From Larkinella soli (GTDB lineage Bacteria; Bacteroidota; Bacteroidia; Cytophagales; Spirosomataceae): DNA of 64,000 bases. The translations under genes were made by a program, and so were the position numbers. This document shows, piece by piece, positions 1 through 9,402 of this stretch. How positions within the stretch are numbered: position 1 is the first letter of the stretch; each line of letters opens with the position of its first letter. Below the pieces are notes generated by a model. The model saw only the letters and a list, made by a program, of their open reading frames with translations, searched no databases and had not been told where the DNA came from. The stretch lies in assembly GCF_003703975.1 (NCBI RefSeq), contig NZ_QTJY01000005.1:282664-346663 (forward strand). The letters are read 5' to 3'.

Positions 1-3000
1 TCGTGAAGGGAACCACCCAGGGAACGACGACCAACGCCGAGGGGACTTATTCCCTCAACGTGCCGAACCGGAGCGCCACGCTGGTTTTCTCCTTCATCGG
101 TTACGTATCGCAGGAAATCGCAGTGGGTGGCCGTTCGACCATCGATATCAAATTGCTCGACGACGTCAGCCAGCTGAACGAAGTCGTCGTGGTCGGTTAC
201 GGGGTCCAGAAGAAGGAAACCGTTACGGGTTCGGTCGTTTCCGTCAAAGGGGCCGACCTGGTGAAATCACCGACGACGAACCTTTCCAACTCCATCGCCG
301 GGCGTCTGCCGGGCGTCGTGGCCGTCAACCGCAGCGGTGAGCCGGGCTACGACGGTTCTGCCATCCGGATCCGGGGTACGAACACGCTGGGGAACAACAA
401 CGCCCTGGTCGTCGTCGATGGGGTTCCGGCGCGTTCAGGCGGTCTGGAGCGGATCAACCCGGCCGACATCGAGAACATCTCGGTCCTGAAGGACGCTTCG
501 GCGGCCATCTACGGTTCACGGGCGGCCAACGGGGTTATCCTGATCACCACCAAACGGGGTAAAACCGGCAAGCCGCAGTTGTCCTATTCATTCAACCAGG
601 GCTTCTCGCAGCCGACGGTGGTTCCGAAACTGGCCAATGCCGGCGAATATGCCCAGATGCTCAACGACCTGAACGTCTATGAACTTCCGGTGTCGGAATG
701 GGCAGCCGCTACGCAGGCCTACAAATCGACCGGCAAATATACCCGCCCGGACGGAACCGTTCGGACGGCTCCCTACTCACCGGACGACATCACGAAATAC
801 AACGACGGTTCGGACCCCTGGGGCCACCCGAACACCGACTGGTATAAATCGACCCTGAAAAACTGGTCTCCGCAGCAGCAGCACAACCTCCAGGTAACGG
901 GCGGTACGGAAGATTTCAAGTACCTGGCCTCCATGGGTTACCAGAACCAGGATGCCTACTACAAACGTTCGGCGACGGGGTATAAGCAGTATGACCTGCG
1001 CGTCAACCTCGATGCCAACATCAACAAGTACGTTCACCTGGCCGTCGGTTTGCTGGGACGCGAGGAGTTCCGGTTCTACCCGACCCGGGGCGCCGGTGCC
1101 ATCTTCCGGATGCAGATGCGCGGAAAACCGAACCAGCCGGCCTTCTGGCCCGACGGTCGTCCGGGTCCGGACATCGAGAACGGGGAGAACCCGGTCGTCA
1201 TCACCACCAACGATACCGGTTACGATCAGGACAAGCGCGACTACTTCCAGACCAACGGTCAGCTTGACATCAAAATTCCGGGCGTGGAAGGTCTGAAGTT
1301 CTCCGGGACGGCCGCCATCGACAAATACTGGCGCAACCGCAAGCTGTGGCAGACGCCCTGGACGCTGTATGAGCGCGGCACGGGCGTCGACGCCAACGGC
1401 AACCCGAATCTGATTCCGAGCCGTCGCGGTCCGGCCGAACCCCGTCTGAACCTGTACAACGAAAACCAGCTGAACATCCTGCTCGGCGGGATCATGACCT
1501 ACGAGCGGAAATTCGGCGCCGACCACGGCCTGACGGTACTGGCCGGGGTGAACCGGGAAACCATCGACGGTGACAACTTCGAAGCCTTCCGGCGCTACTT
1601 TATTTCGGCCAACATCGACCAGCTCTTCGCCGGGGGTGACCTGGAGAAAAACAACAACGGCGGAGCGTTCGAACGGGCCCGGATCAACTACTTCGGCCGG
1701 GTAGCCTATAACTACAAGGAGAAGTATCTGGCCGAGTTCCTGTGGCGTTATGACGGTTCCGACATCTTCCCACAAGAAACCCGTTACGGCTTCTTCCCGG
1801 GCTTCCTGGCGGGCTGGGTGATCTCGGAAGAAAATTTCCTGAAAAACTCCGTCCCGGCCATCAACTACCTGAAACTGCGCGGTTCGTGGGGTCAGTTGGG
1901 GAACGACCAGATCTACCTGCCGGGGACGACCAACCTGGCGACCTATCAGTATCTGGCCACCTACGGCTTCAACACCTACATTATCAACAACTCGCAGGCC
2001 AAGACGCTGACCGAGGCCCGGATTCCGAACCCGACCATTACGTGGGAGGTGGCCAACAACATGGACATCGGTCTGGAAGGGCAGCTGTTCAACGGTAAGA
2101 TCAACTTCGAGTTCGACTACTTCAACAACCTGCGGACGTCGATTCTCTATCCGCGGAACGCATCCATCCCCCGCACGACGGGTCTGGTGCTGCCTCCGGA
2201 AAACATCGGGAAGGTGCGCAACCGCGGCTTCGACGGCCAGATCGGCTACAACGGCCAGGTGCAGGACCTGAAGTTTACGGTGTCCGTCAACGGCGGTTAT
2301 GCCCAGAACAAAATCATCTTCTGGGATGAAGCGCCGGGCGCACCGGCCTGGCAGCGCACGACGGGCATGCCGATCAACACCTACATCGCCTACCAGTACG
2401 ACGGGGTGTTCAGGGATCAGGCCGACATCGACGCCAACACGCTCGACTACTCGGCCATCGTGAAAACGCTCCGCCCGGGTGACATGAAGTACAAGGACTT
2501 CAACGGCGACGGCAAGATCACGCCCGACGACCGCGTCCGGAACAAGCGCACCAACCTGCCGCTGTTCCAGGGAGGGATGAACATCACGGCGGCCTACAAA
2601 AACTTCGACCTGACCATCCTGTTCCAGGGTTCGGCCGGGGCGCAGCAGTACATCAGCCTCGGGGAGTCCGGCAACATCGGGAACTACCTGAAAGAGATCT
2701 ACACGGATCGCTGGACGGTCGACAACCCGAGCAGCGTTCACCCGCGGATCGCCAACCGGAGCGACCAGTATTTCTCAGGGGGTAACACCTACTGGCTGCG
2801 TTCGGCCGACTACCTTCGCCTGAAAAACCTGGAGATCGGCTATACGATCCCGGATCGCATCACGAAGAAAGCCGGCGTGAGCAGCCTGCGGCTGTACGGT
2901 AACGCCCTGAACCTGGCGACCCTCATCAACAAATTAGGTTCGTTCGATCCGGAAGCTGACAATGCGACGGGCCAGTATTATCCGCAGGCCCGTGTGATCA

Positions 3001-3026
3001 ACTTTGGTGCATCGCTTCGTTTTTAA
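1..3026 (+). CDS. SusC-type TonB-dependent outer-membrane receptor, 5' end outside window
   Basis: This is the C-terminal 1007 or so residues of a SusC/RagA receptor; the signal peptide and true start lie left of the window. The visible part opens inside the carboxypeptidase-regulatory-like (CarbopepD_reg_2) domain (VKGTTQGTTTNAEG). Next come the TonB-box-like stretch NEVVVVGYG at about residue 60 and the plug domain, with the SusC signature VLKDASAAIYGSRAANGV at about residue 160. The rest is a long beta-barrel region ending in an aromatic C-terminal residue (GASLRF), as expected for outer-membrane barrels. In this family the barrel works with a SusD lipoprotein to import oligosaccharides or other large nutrients using TonB energy. 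The SusD gene starts 14 bp downstream, so the two are surely co-transcribed. The substrate cannot be read from the sequence, because no glycoside hydrolase lies next to it in the window. Confidence 0.95.
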   Translation, partial: VKGTTQGTTTNAEGTYSLNVPNRSATLVFSFIGYVSQEIAVGGRSTIDIKLLDDVSQLNEVVVVGYGVQKKETVTGSVVSVKGADLVKSPTTNLSNSIAGRLPGVVAVNRSGEPGYDGSAIRIRGTNTLGNNNALVVVDGVPARSGGLERINPADIENISVLKDASAAIYGSRAANGVILITTKRGKTGKPQLSYSFNQGFSQPTVVPKLANAGEYAQMLNDLNVYELPVSEWAAATQAYKSTGKYTRPDGTVRTAPYSPDDITKYNDGSDPWGHPNTDWYKSTLKNWSPQQQHNLQVTGGTEDFKYLASMGYQNQDAYYKRSATGYKQYDLRVNLDANINKYVHLAVGLLGREEFRFYPTRGAGAIFRMQMRGKPNQPAFWPDGRPGPDIENGENPVVITTNDTGYDQDKRDYFQTNGQLDIKIPGVEGLKFSGTAAIDKYWRNRKLWQTPWTLYERGTGVDANGNPNLIPSRRGPAEPRLNLYNENQLNILLGGIMTYERKFGADHGLTVLAGVNRETIDGDNFEAFRRYFISANIDQLFAGGDLEKNNNGGAFERARINYFGRVAYNYKEKYLAEFLWRYDGSDIFPQETRYGFFPGFLAGWVISEENFLKNSVPAINYLKLRGSWGQLGNDQIYLPGTTNLATYQYLATYGFNTYIINNSQAKTLTEARIPNPTITWEVANNMDIGLEGQLFNGKINFEFDYFNNLRTSILYPRNASIPRTTGLVLPPENIGKVRNRGFDGQIGYNGQVQDLKFTVSVNGGYAQNKIIFWDEAPGAPAWQRTTGMPINTYIAYQYDGVFRDQADIDANTLDYSAIVKTLRPGDMKYKDFNGDGKITPDDRVRNKRTNLPLFQGGMNITAAYKNFDLTILFQGSAGAQQYISLGESGNIGNYLKEIYTDRWTVDNPSSVHPRIANRSDQYFSGGNTYWLRSADYLRLKNLEIGYTIPDRITKKAGVSSLRLYGNALNLATLINKLGSFDPEADNATGQYYPQARVINFGASLRF

Positions 3027-3040
3027 TCCATCAAGTGACC

Positions 3041-4906
3041 ATGCTAAGAAAATTTAAAACCATAAGTTTAGCCATCGGGATCGCCACCTTCGCCGTGACC
3101 GGTTGCAACGACGATTTCGTGAACACCCAGCCGCTGGATCAGGTATCCGGGGCGGCCGTCTGGTCGGACGCAGCGCTGGCCGAGGCCTTCGTCACGGGGA
3201 TCTACGCCGGTCTGGGACAGGGCGGTTTCAACGAACAGCAGCTTGCCTCGCTGACCGACGAGACCATCTTCACGCACCCCGGCCGGAACATCACCACCAT
3301 TACGGAGGGACGTTCGAACCCGGCCGATCCGGGCTGGATCAACGAGACGATCGACTGGAACCAGATGTATCTGCGCATCCGGGCCTGTAACCTCGCCCTG
3401 GCCAACCTCGCCAAACCGAACTTCACCAACACGAACAAGATCGTGGAGCGGCTGATCGGCGAAGCGAAGTTCCTGCGGGCTTACTACTACCACCAGCTGG
3501 TGCGGTATTATGGTGGCGTTCCCATCATCGACCGCCCGTATGAGCTGGGTGAAGCCGACTATCTGGCCCCCCGCAACACGATGGAAGAGTGTATCAACTT
3601 CATCGTGAAGGATTGCGACGATGCCGCTGCGGCCCTGAAAGGGGTGAGCATGGTAAGAGGCCGGGCCAACGAAGCCGCTGCCCTGGCGCTCAAATCCCGC
3701 ATCCTGCTGTATGCCGCCAGCGACCTGTACGATGCCGCCACGGCCAAAGCGAAATCGTCGGCGCATGCCGCTTTCCAGAACGCGGCCCTGCTGGGCTACA
3801 CCGGCGGCACGCGCGCCGAACGCTGGACCAAAGCCCGGGATGCCGCCAAAGCGGTGCTGGACCTGACCAGCTACGGCTACATGCTGAACCTGGCGGCCCC
3901 GGCCGTGAAGGAAGAAGGCATGACCAACTACAACAACATCGCCATGTCGCGCAACGGGGGTGAACGGGATGTGATCTTCTCCCGTCTGTTCATCAACGAG
4001 AAGCAGGAACCGGGCGGCCAGCAGGGCCTGTTCAACGGCCCGAACGGCTACCACAACTGGGCCGGTAACTCCCCGGTCCAGCTCATGGTCGACGATTATG
4101 AGATGATGGACGGCACGAAGTTCAGCTGGAGCAACCCGGCCCACGCTTCGGCCCCGTACAACAACCGTGACCCGCGCTTCTATGTCTCGATCCTGTACGA
4201 CGGCGCCCCCTGGAAGCCCCGCACGGCCGACGTAGCCGCCAAAGACCCGGTCAACCAGATCCAGACGGGCAGCTACGAGGTAGTCGTCAACGGCGCGAAA
4301 ACCACCATTGCCGGTCTCGACACCCGCAAGAGCTCGGTGGAAGACTGGAACGGCAGCTACACCGGTTATTATATGCGGAAGTTCATCGATCCGAGCCCCG
4401 CCATCGTCGATCAGAACACCTATCAGCAGGTTCCCTGGCCGTTCTTCCGCTACACGGAGGCCGTCCTGAACTACGCCGAAGCGCTGATTGAACTGGGCCA
4501 GGACGCCGATGCCAGAACCTGGCTGAACCGAATCCGCTTCCGGGCCGGGATGCCCGCCATCCCCGTCACCGAAACCGGGGCCGCGCTTCGTGAACGGTAC
4601 CGCAACGAACGCCGGGTTGAACTGGCCTTTGAGGAACACCGCTACCACGACACCCGCCGGTGGATGATTGCCCCGACGACGCTGGGCCGGAAAGCCAACG
4701 GCATCACGATTACAGGTATCCTCAAACCGGGCAAGACCGTCTCGCTCTACAAGTACGATCCGACCAGCTACGACTATACGTATAAGGTTACCGAGATCGA
4801 TCCCGGAAAGGAAAACCGCAACTGGGCGGACAAGCAGTACTACCTGCCGATCCACCGCGACGAGATGAACCGGAACAACAAGCTGATTCAGAACCCGGGA
4901 TATTGA
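3041..4906 (+). CDS. SusD/RagB-family nutrient-binding outer-membrane lipoprotein
   Basis: This 621-residue protein starts at the ATG at 3041; a GTG two codons upstream is the alternative. It begins with a lipoprotein signal peptide whose lipobox is AVTGC, so the mature protein starts at Cys22 and is expected on the cell surface. The N-terminal SusD-like region (RIRACNLALANL, then EAKFLRAYYYHQLVRYYGG at about residues 150-160) and the C-terminal SusD/RagB domain (RNERRVELAFEEHRYHDTRRW) are both typical. Known members cap the SusC barrel and bind the substrate before transport. It pairs with the SusC directly upstream and is followed by a strong terminator hairpin, so the core pair may form its own transcript. 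The ligand is unknown. Confidence 0.95.
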   Translation: MLRKFKTISLAIGIATFAVTGCNDDFVNTQPLDQVSGAAVWSDAALAEAFVTGIYAGLGQGGFNEQQLASLTDETIFTHPGRNITTITEGRSNPADPGWINETIDWNQMYLRIRACNLALANLAKPNFTNTNKIVERLIGEAKFLRAYYYHQLVRYYGGVPIIDRPYELGEADYLAPRNTMEECINFIVKDCDDAAAALKGVSMVRGRANEAAALALKSRILLYAASDLYDAATAKAKSSAHAAFQNAALLGYTGGTRAERWTKARDAAKAVLDLTSYGYMLNLAAPAVKEEGMTNYNNIAMSRNGGERDVIFSRLFINEKQEPGGQQGLFNGPNGYHNWAGNSPVQLMVDDYEMMDGTKFSWSNPAHASAPYNNRDPRFYVSILYDGAPWKPRTADVAAKDPVNQIQTGSYEVVVNGAKTTIAGLDTRKSSVEDWNGSYTGYYMRKFIDPSPAIVDQNTYQQVPWPFFRYTEAVLNYAEALIELGQDADARTWLNRIRFRAGMPAIPVTETGAALRERYRNERRVELAFEEHRYHDTRRWMIAPTTLGRKANGITITGILKPGKTVSLYKYDPTSYDYTYKVTEIDPGKENRNWADKQYYLPIHRDEMNRNNKLIQNPGY

Positions 4907-4933
4907 CCGTCTCCATTTGCACAACGAATCACT

Positions 4934-4969
4934 CCGTGCCGGCCTCCAGAGGGTCGGCACGGATTTTTT
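4934..4969 (+). terminator. Rho-independent terminator after SusD
   Basis: An 8-bp perfect GC-rich stem (CCGTGCCG at 4934-4941 pairing with CGGCACGG at 4955-4962) has a 13-nt loop and is followed by A and six T. It starts 28 bp after the SusD stop codon and would separate the SusCD pair from the downstream genes. Confidence 0.85.
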
Positions 4970-4994
4970 GATAGCATTCTAAACGCCGGCCATT

Positions 4995-5708
4995 ATGAAA
5001 ACCATCATCTGCCTTTCCGGAATGATATTGCTGCTTTCCGGCACTCTGCGGGCGCAGAATCCAGGGGTGATTCGGGTCAAGGGAGGTCCCAACTGGCAAC
5101 GGTCCGTGCCTCTGGGCGAGCGATACCGTTACCCGCAGTTTAAAAACGGTAAAATTACTTATACCTCCGGCCAGACGGCAACCGGCCGTCTGAACTACAA
5201 CATCCTGATCGGCGAGATGCAGTTTATCGACATCAAAGGCGATACGCTTTCACTGGCGAACGAAACCACCGTCCGGGAGGTGGAGGTGGGTGAAAGCCGC
5301 TTCCGGTATGATCCCAAATTTGGTTTTATAGAAGTGATCTCCGAACACCCGGCCGCGTCCCTGACCATGAAGCCCGTTTTCAAGACCGTCCGGGCTGAAA
5401 AGAACGGCGGCTATAACCAGTCGTCGGGCACGTCGGCCATCAGTCAGTACAAATCGTTCATCGGCAGCAACGGGCAGTTGTCCCGGCTGGAACAGGAAGG
5501 CGACCTGCTGCTGGAAAAGGATGTCGTCTACCTGATGGTCGACCGGAACAACCGTTTCTACCGCCTGAACCGGGCTACCGTGCTGAAGACTTTCCCGAAA
5601 AGCAGATCCGAAATCGACGCCTTTCTGAAAGCGGAATCCATTGATTTCAAAAAAGAAGCAGATCTGAAAAAATTGCTGCAATTTTGTAGTTCGTTAAGTA
5701 ATTACTGA
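4995..5708 (+). CDS. Secreted protein of unknown function
   Basis: This is a 237-residue protein with a clear Sec signal peptide (hydrophobic ICLSGMILLLSG, then a likely cleavage after LRAQ at residue 20). The mature part contains no domain I recognise. It has an early segment GGPNWQRSVPLGERYRYPQF, a middle part rich in beta-type alternation, and a charged, mostly helical C-terminus (SEIDAFLKAESIDFKKEADLKK). It lies between SusD and the VCBS lipoprotein on the same strand, 45 bp before the next start. It may therefore be an exported accessory of the uptake locus, but no function can be assigned. Confidence 0.8.
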   Translation: MKTIICLSGMILLLSGTLRAQNPGVIRVKGGPNWQRSVPLGERYRYPQFKNGKITYTSGQTATGRLNYNILIGEMQFIDIKGDTLSLANETTVREVEVGESRFRYDPKFGFIEVISEHPAASLTMKPVFKTVRAEKNGGYNQSSGTSAISQYKSFIGSNGQLSRLEQEGDLLLEKDVVYLMVDRNNRFYRLNRATVLKTFPKSRSEIDAFLKAESIDFKKEADLKKLLQFCSSLSNY

Positions 5709-5752
5709 ACCGGACTTTTGCCTGGCCTCAACGTTTCGGAAGGCCCTTCACT

Positions 5753-8700
5753 ATGAAATTTTATCCAGCTTATACCCTTTACCTACTGCTTCCGCTGACG
5801 GTTCTGACCGGATGCCGGGACTCCTCCGCTCCCGGGGGAAAACCCGCAGCCGAGGCTTCCGGCCCACCGCTCTTCACCCTGATGCCGGTGGAGGAAACCC
5901 GCGTCGATTTCGCCAACAACCTCTCCGAAGGCCTGAACACCAACGTGCTGATGTATGAATACTTCTACAACGGCGGGGGGGTGGCCGTGGGCGACCTCAA
6001 CAACGACGGGCTGGACGACCTCTATTTCACCGGGAACATGGTTCCCAACAAGCTCTACCTGAACCGGGGCAGCCTGAAGTTCGAGGACATCACCGCCCCG
6101 GCCGGGGTGGCCGGCCGCGAAGGTCCGTGGAAAACCGGCGTTACGATGGCCGACGTCAACGGCGACGGCCGGCTCGACATTTTTGTCTGTTACTCCGGCA
6201 GCCTGCCTCCCGAAAAACGCACCAAACAGCTGTTCATCAACGAAGGGCCGGACGCCCGGGGCATGCCCCATTTCAGCGAACAGGCCGCCCGATACGGCCT
6301 CGACAGCCCCTCCAACGCCACCCATGCCACCTTCTTCGACTATGACCGGGACGGCGATCTCGATTGTTTTCTGGTGAATCACAACCCCAAGTCGCTGCCG
6401 GTTCTGGACGAAGCGACCACGGCCGACCTGCTGAAAAAACCCGACCCCGTGACGGGCCTGCGGCTGTTCCGAAACGACGGAAACCGCTTTCAGGACGTCA
6501 CCGCCCGCGCCGGAATCCGCAGCACCTCCCTGTCGTATGGCCTGAGCGCCGGGGTGTCGGACCTCGACGGCGACGGCTGGCCGGACCTCTACGTCTCCAA
6601 CGACTACACGGTTCCCGACTACCTTTATATCAACAACCGCAACGGCACCTTCACCGACCGCATTCAGTCGAGTCTGGGCCATTTTCCGCACTTCTCGATG
6701 GGTAGCGACGTGGCCGACGTCAACAACGACGGCCTGCCCGACCTCTTCGCGCTCGATATGCTGCCCGAAGACAACCGGCGTCAGAAGCTGCTCTTTGCCC
6801 CCGACAACTACGAGAAGTTCGAGTTGAACCTGAAAACCGGGTTTCACTACCAGTATATGCGGAATATGCTCCAGGTCAACAACGGCGACGGCACCTTCAG
6901 CGAAATGGGTCAGCTGGCGGGGCTTTCCAATACCGACTGGAGCTGGGCACCCCTCTTTGCCGATTACGACAACGACGGCTGGAAGGACCTTTTCGTCACG
7001 AACGGCTACGTCCGGGATTATACGAACATGGATTTCCTCAAATATATGGGGGACTACATGCAGCACAGCCAGGGCGACATCCGGCGGCAGAACGTCCTCG
7101 AACTGGTGTATAAAATGCCGGCTTCCGACGTGGTCAACTACGTCTTTCGGAACAACGGCAACCTGACCTTTACCGACATGAGCCGGGTCTGGGGCCTGAC
7201 GCTGCCCTCCAACAGCAACGGAGCCGCCTACGCCGACCTCGACAACGACGGCGACCTCGACCTGGTGGTCAACAACATCAACAAACCGGCCTTCATCTAC
7301 CGCAACGAAGCCGGTTCGCAGCTGAAACATCACTACCTGAAGGTGAAGCTGGAAGGGGCGGGCGCCAACCGCTTCGGGCTGGGGGCCAAAGTCATGCTGT
7401 ACCGGAACGGCCAACAGCAGTATCTGGAGCAGATGCCGGCGCGTGGCTTTCAGTCGAGCGTGTCGACGGTGCTGCATTTCGGGCTGGGCCGGGACGCGGG
7501 CGTGGATTCGCTGCGGGTGGTCTGGCCGGGCGGGAAACAACAGTTACTGACGGGCGTCAAAGCCGACCAGGTGCTGACGCTCCGGGAAACCGGGGCCACC
7601 CTCCCCTACCGCGCGCCCAGACCGGTCCCGCCGGTATTCACGGAAGTAGCCTCCCCGATCGCCTACACGGCCGCCCGGAACACCGTCAACGATTTCAAAC
7701 GCCAGCCGCTGCTGATCAACCCGCTCTCCTTCGCCGGTCCCTGTCTGATCAGGGCCGACCTGAACGGCGACGGGCTGGAAGACGTATTTGCCGGGGGCGG
7801 CAGCGGCCAGGCCGGCGCTATCTTCATGCAGGAAGCGGGCGGGCGGTTCGCCCGACGGCCGCAGCCTGCTCTGGAAGCCGACAAAGCCGCCGAGGATGCC
7901 GACGCGGCCTTCTTCGATGCCAACGGCGACGGCTTTACCGATCTGTATGTGGCCGGGGGCGGCTATGCCAGCTTCCTGCCCGACGACCCGCTGCTGCAGG
8001 ACCGGCTGTATCTCAACGACGGCAATGGCAACTTTACGCGTAAAGCCGACGCCCTGCCGGTGATGCGGACCAGCAAAGGCTGCGTGCGGGTGACCGACCT
8101 CAACGGCGACCGCAAACCCGACCTTTTCGTGGGCGGCCGCGTCATTCCGGGGCGGTATCCCGAGACACCGCAAAGCTACCTGCTCATCAACGACGGCCAG
8201 GGTCGCTTTCAGGACCGGACGGCCGCCCTGGCCCCCGAACTCCAGCGGATCGGCATGGTGACCGATGCGGCCTGGGTGGACCTGAACGCCGACCGGAAAC
8301 CTGAGCTGGTGGTCGTAGGTGAATGGATGCCGCTGACCGTGCTGACGCAGGAAGGCGGCAGGCTGACCATCAAAACGACGGATTTCTTCGGGAAGGAATA
8401 TAAGGGCTGGTGGAACAAACTGCTGGTCGACGATCTCAACGGCGACGGAAAACCGGACCTGATCGTGGGCAACCAGGGCCTGAACACCCAATGTAAAGCC
8501 GACGACAAAGAACCGGCCGAACTGATCTACAAGGATTTCGACGACAACGGCTCCGTCGATCCGATCTTCTCCTTTTACATGCAGGGCAAAAGTTATCCCT
8601 ACGTCACCCGCGACGAACTGCTCGACCAGATGAGCATCATGCGGACCCGCTTCCCGGATTACAAAAGCTACGCCGACGCCACCCTGAAGGACATCTTCAC

Positions 8701-9124
8701 GGAGGAAGAACTGAAGGACGCCAAACGGCTGGAAGCCAATTACCTGAAGACGGCTTATTTCGAAAGCACGGCCGGCGGAAAACTCCGGGAGAAAACTCTG
8801 CCCGTGGAGGTGCAGGCGTCCCCGGTCTTTGCCCTGGCCACCCTGGATTATGACCACGACGGCCGAAAGGACCTGCTGGTGGGCGGTAACATCAACCGCG
8901 CCCGGCTGCGATTCGGGAAGTACGATGCCAACTACGGTATGCTGCTGAAAGGCGACGGCAAGGGCGGCTTTCGCTACGTGCCCCAGCGCCAGTCCGGTTT
9001 TCAGATCAAAGGGGACGTCCGGAGCATCCTGCCGGTCGGCAATACGGTATGGTTCGGCATCAATCAGGACCGGGTCCAGGCCTACCGGAATGCGTTCCCG
9101 AAACCTGCGTCGCCGGCTCTTTGA
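5753..9124 (+). CDS. FG-GAP/VCBS-repeat lipoprotein with ASPIC/UnbV domain (CRTAC1-like)
   Basis: This 1123-residue protein has a lipoprotein signal peptide (lipobox LTGC, Cys at about residue 22). It carries about a dozen FG-GAP/VCBS blades with calcium-binding-type loops of the form D-x-N-x-D-G, for example DLNNDGLDDLYF, DVNNDGLPDLF, DLDGDGWPDLY and DYDNDGWKDLF. Two beta-propellers flank a central ASPIC/UnbV domain at about residues 530-600 (GLGAKVMLYRNGQQQYLEQ through VVWPGGKQQLL). In Bacteroidota, large proteins of this type commonly sit beside SusC/SusD genes and are presumed to be surface-exposed binding or scaffold proteins. That role is family knowledge plus context, not something shown here. 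The following lipoprotein gene is separated by 278 bp containing a repeat element. Confidence 0.9.
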   Translation: MKFYPAYTLYLLLPLTVLTGCRDSSAPGGKPAAEASGPPLFTLMPVEETRVDFANNLSEGLNTNVLMYEYFYNGGGVAVGDLNNDGLDDLYFTGNMVPNKLYLNRGSLKFEDITAPAGVAGREGPWKTGVTMADVNGDGRLDIFVCYSGSLPPEKRTKQLFINEGPDARGMPHFSEQAARYGLDSPSNATHATFFDYDRDGDLDCFLVNHNPKSLPVLDEATTADLLKKPDPVTGLRLFRNDGNRFQDVTARAGIRSTSLSYGLSAGVSDLDGDGWPDLYVSNDYTVPDYLYINNRNGTFTDRIQSSLGHFPHFSMGSDVADVNNDGLPDLFALDMLPEDNRRQKLLFAPDNYEKFELNLKTGFHYQYMRNMLQVNNGDGTFSEMGQLAGLSNTDWSWAPLFADYDNDGWKDLFVTNGYVRDYTNMDFLKYMGDYMQHSQGDIRRQNVLELVYKMPASDVVNYVFRNNGNLTFTDMSRVWGLTLPSNSNGAAYADLDNDGDLDLVVNNINKPAFIYRNEAGSQLKHHYLKVKLEGAGANRFGLGAKVMLYRNGQQQYLEQMPARGFQSSVSTVLHFGLGRDAGVDSLRVVWPGGKQQLLTGVKADQVLTLRETGATLPYRAPRPVPPVFTEVASPIAYTAARNTVNDFKRQPLLINPLSFAGPCLIRADLNGDGLEDVFAGGGSGQAGAIFMQEAGGRFARRPQPALEADKAAEDADAAFFDANGDGFTDLYVAGGGYASFLPDDPLLQDRLYLNDGNGNFTRKADALPVMRTSKGCVRVTDLNGDRKPDLFVGGRVIPGRYPETPQSYLLINDGQGRFQDRTAALAPELQRIGMVTDAAWVDLNADRKPELVVVGEWMPLTVLTQEGGRLTIKTTDFFGKEYKGWWNKLLVDDLNGDGKPDLIVGNQGLNTQCKADDKEPAELIYKDFDDNGSVDPIFSFYMQGKSYPYVTRDELLDQMSIMRTRFPDYKSYADATLKDIFTEEELKDAKRLEANYLKTAYFESTAGGKLREKTLPVEVQASPVFALATLDYDHDGRKDLLVGGNINRARLRFGKYDANYGMLLKGDGKGGFRYVPQRQSGFQIKGDVRSILPVGNTVWFGINQDRVQAYRNAFPKPASPAL

Positions 9125-9196
9125 CTCTTTTACCCCAATCCCGACAGCGGGTTAGCGGTAAAACCGGACCCGCTGCCTGACCGGGCACCGCAGCGC

Positions 9197-9329
9197 TTTG
9201 TCATCCCGACGCAGGAGGAATCCGGTGCTTCGGCACTTTGTCATCCCGAGGAACGAGGGATCTGGTGCGTCGGCACTCGGTCAGATCGGTTATTCAGCCA
9301 CAAGATCCCTCCTGCGTCGGGATGACAAA
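9197..9329. repeat. Dispersed TTTGTCATCCCGA inverted-repeat element
   Basis: Two direct copies of an approximately 26-bp unit (TTTGTCATCCCGACGCAGG at 9197 and TTTGTCATCCCGAGGAACG at 9237) face one inverted copy (CCTGCGTCGGGATGACAAA ending at 9329). The ends are therefore complementary and the element can fold into a long hairpin. The same unit recurs as an inverted pair at 63600-63692. It codes for nothing convincing and fills most of the 278-bp gap between two lipoprotein genes; it resembles a REP/MITE-type sequence. Confidence 0.85.
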
Positions 9330-9402
9330 ACAGGCCGGATGGAAAAATGGAGTGCGGTCATTTCCGGCGCTTCTGGGCTATGAAGATATGTATCAATAGG
9401 TT

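Noticed and set aside
777..2741. A 654-codon - strand frame opposite SusC
   Set aside because: A shadow of the receptor gene, with Val/Arg/Gly-rich translation and no recognisable domain or start context.
9198..9383. Short protein-coding frame over the TTTGTCATCC element
   Set aside because: The translation is entirely made of the repeat, which recurs in non-coding sequence at 63600.
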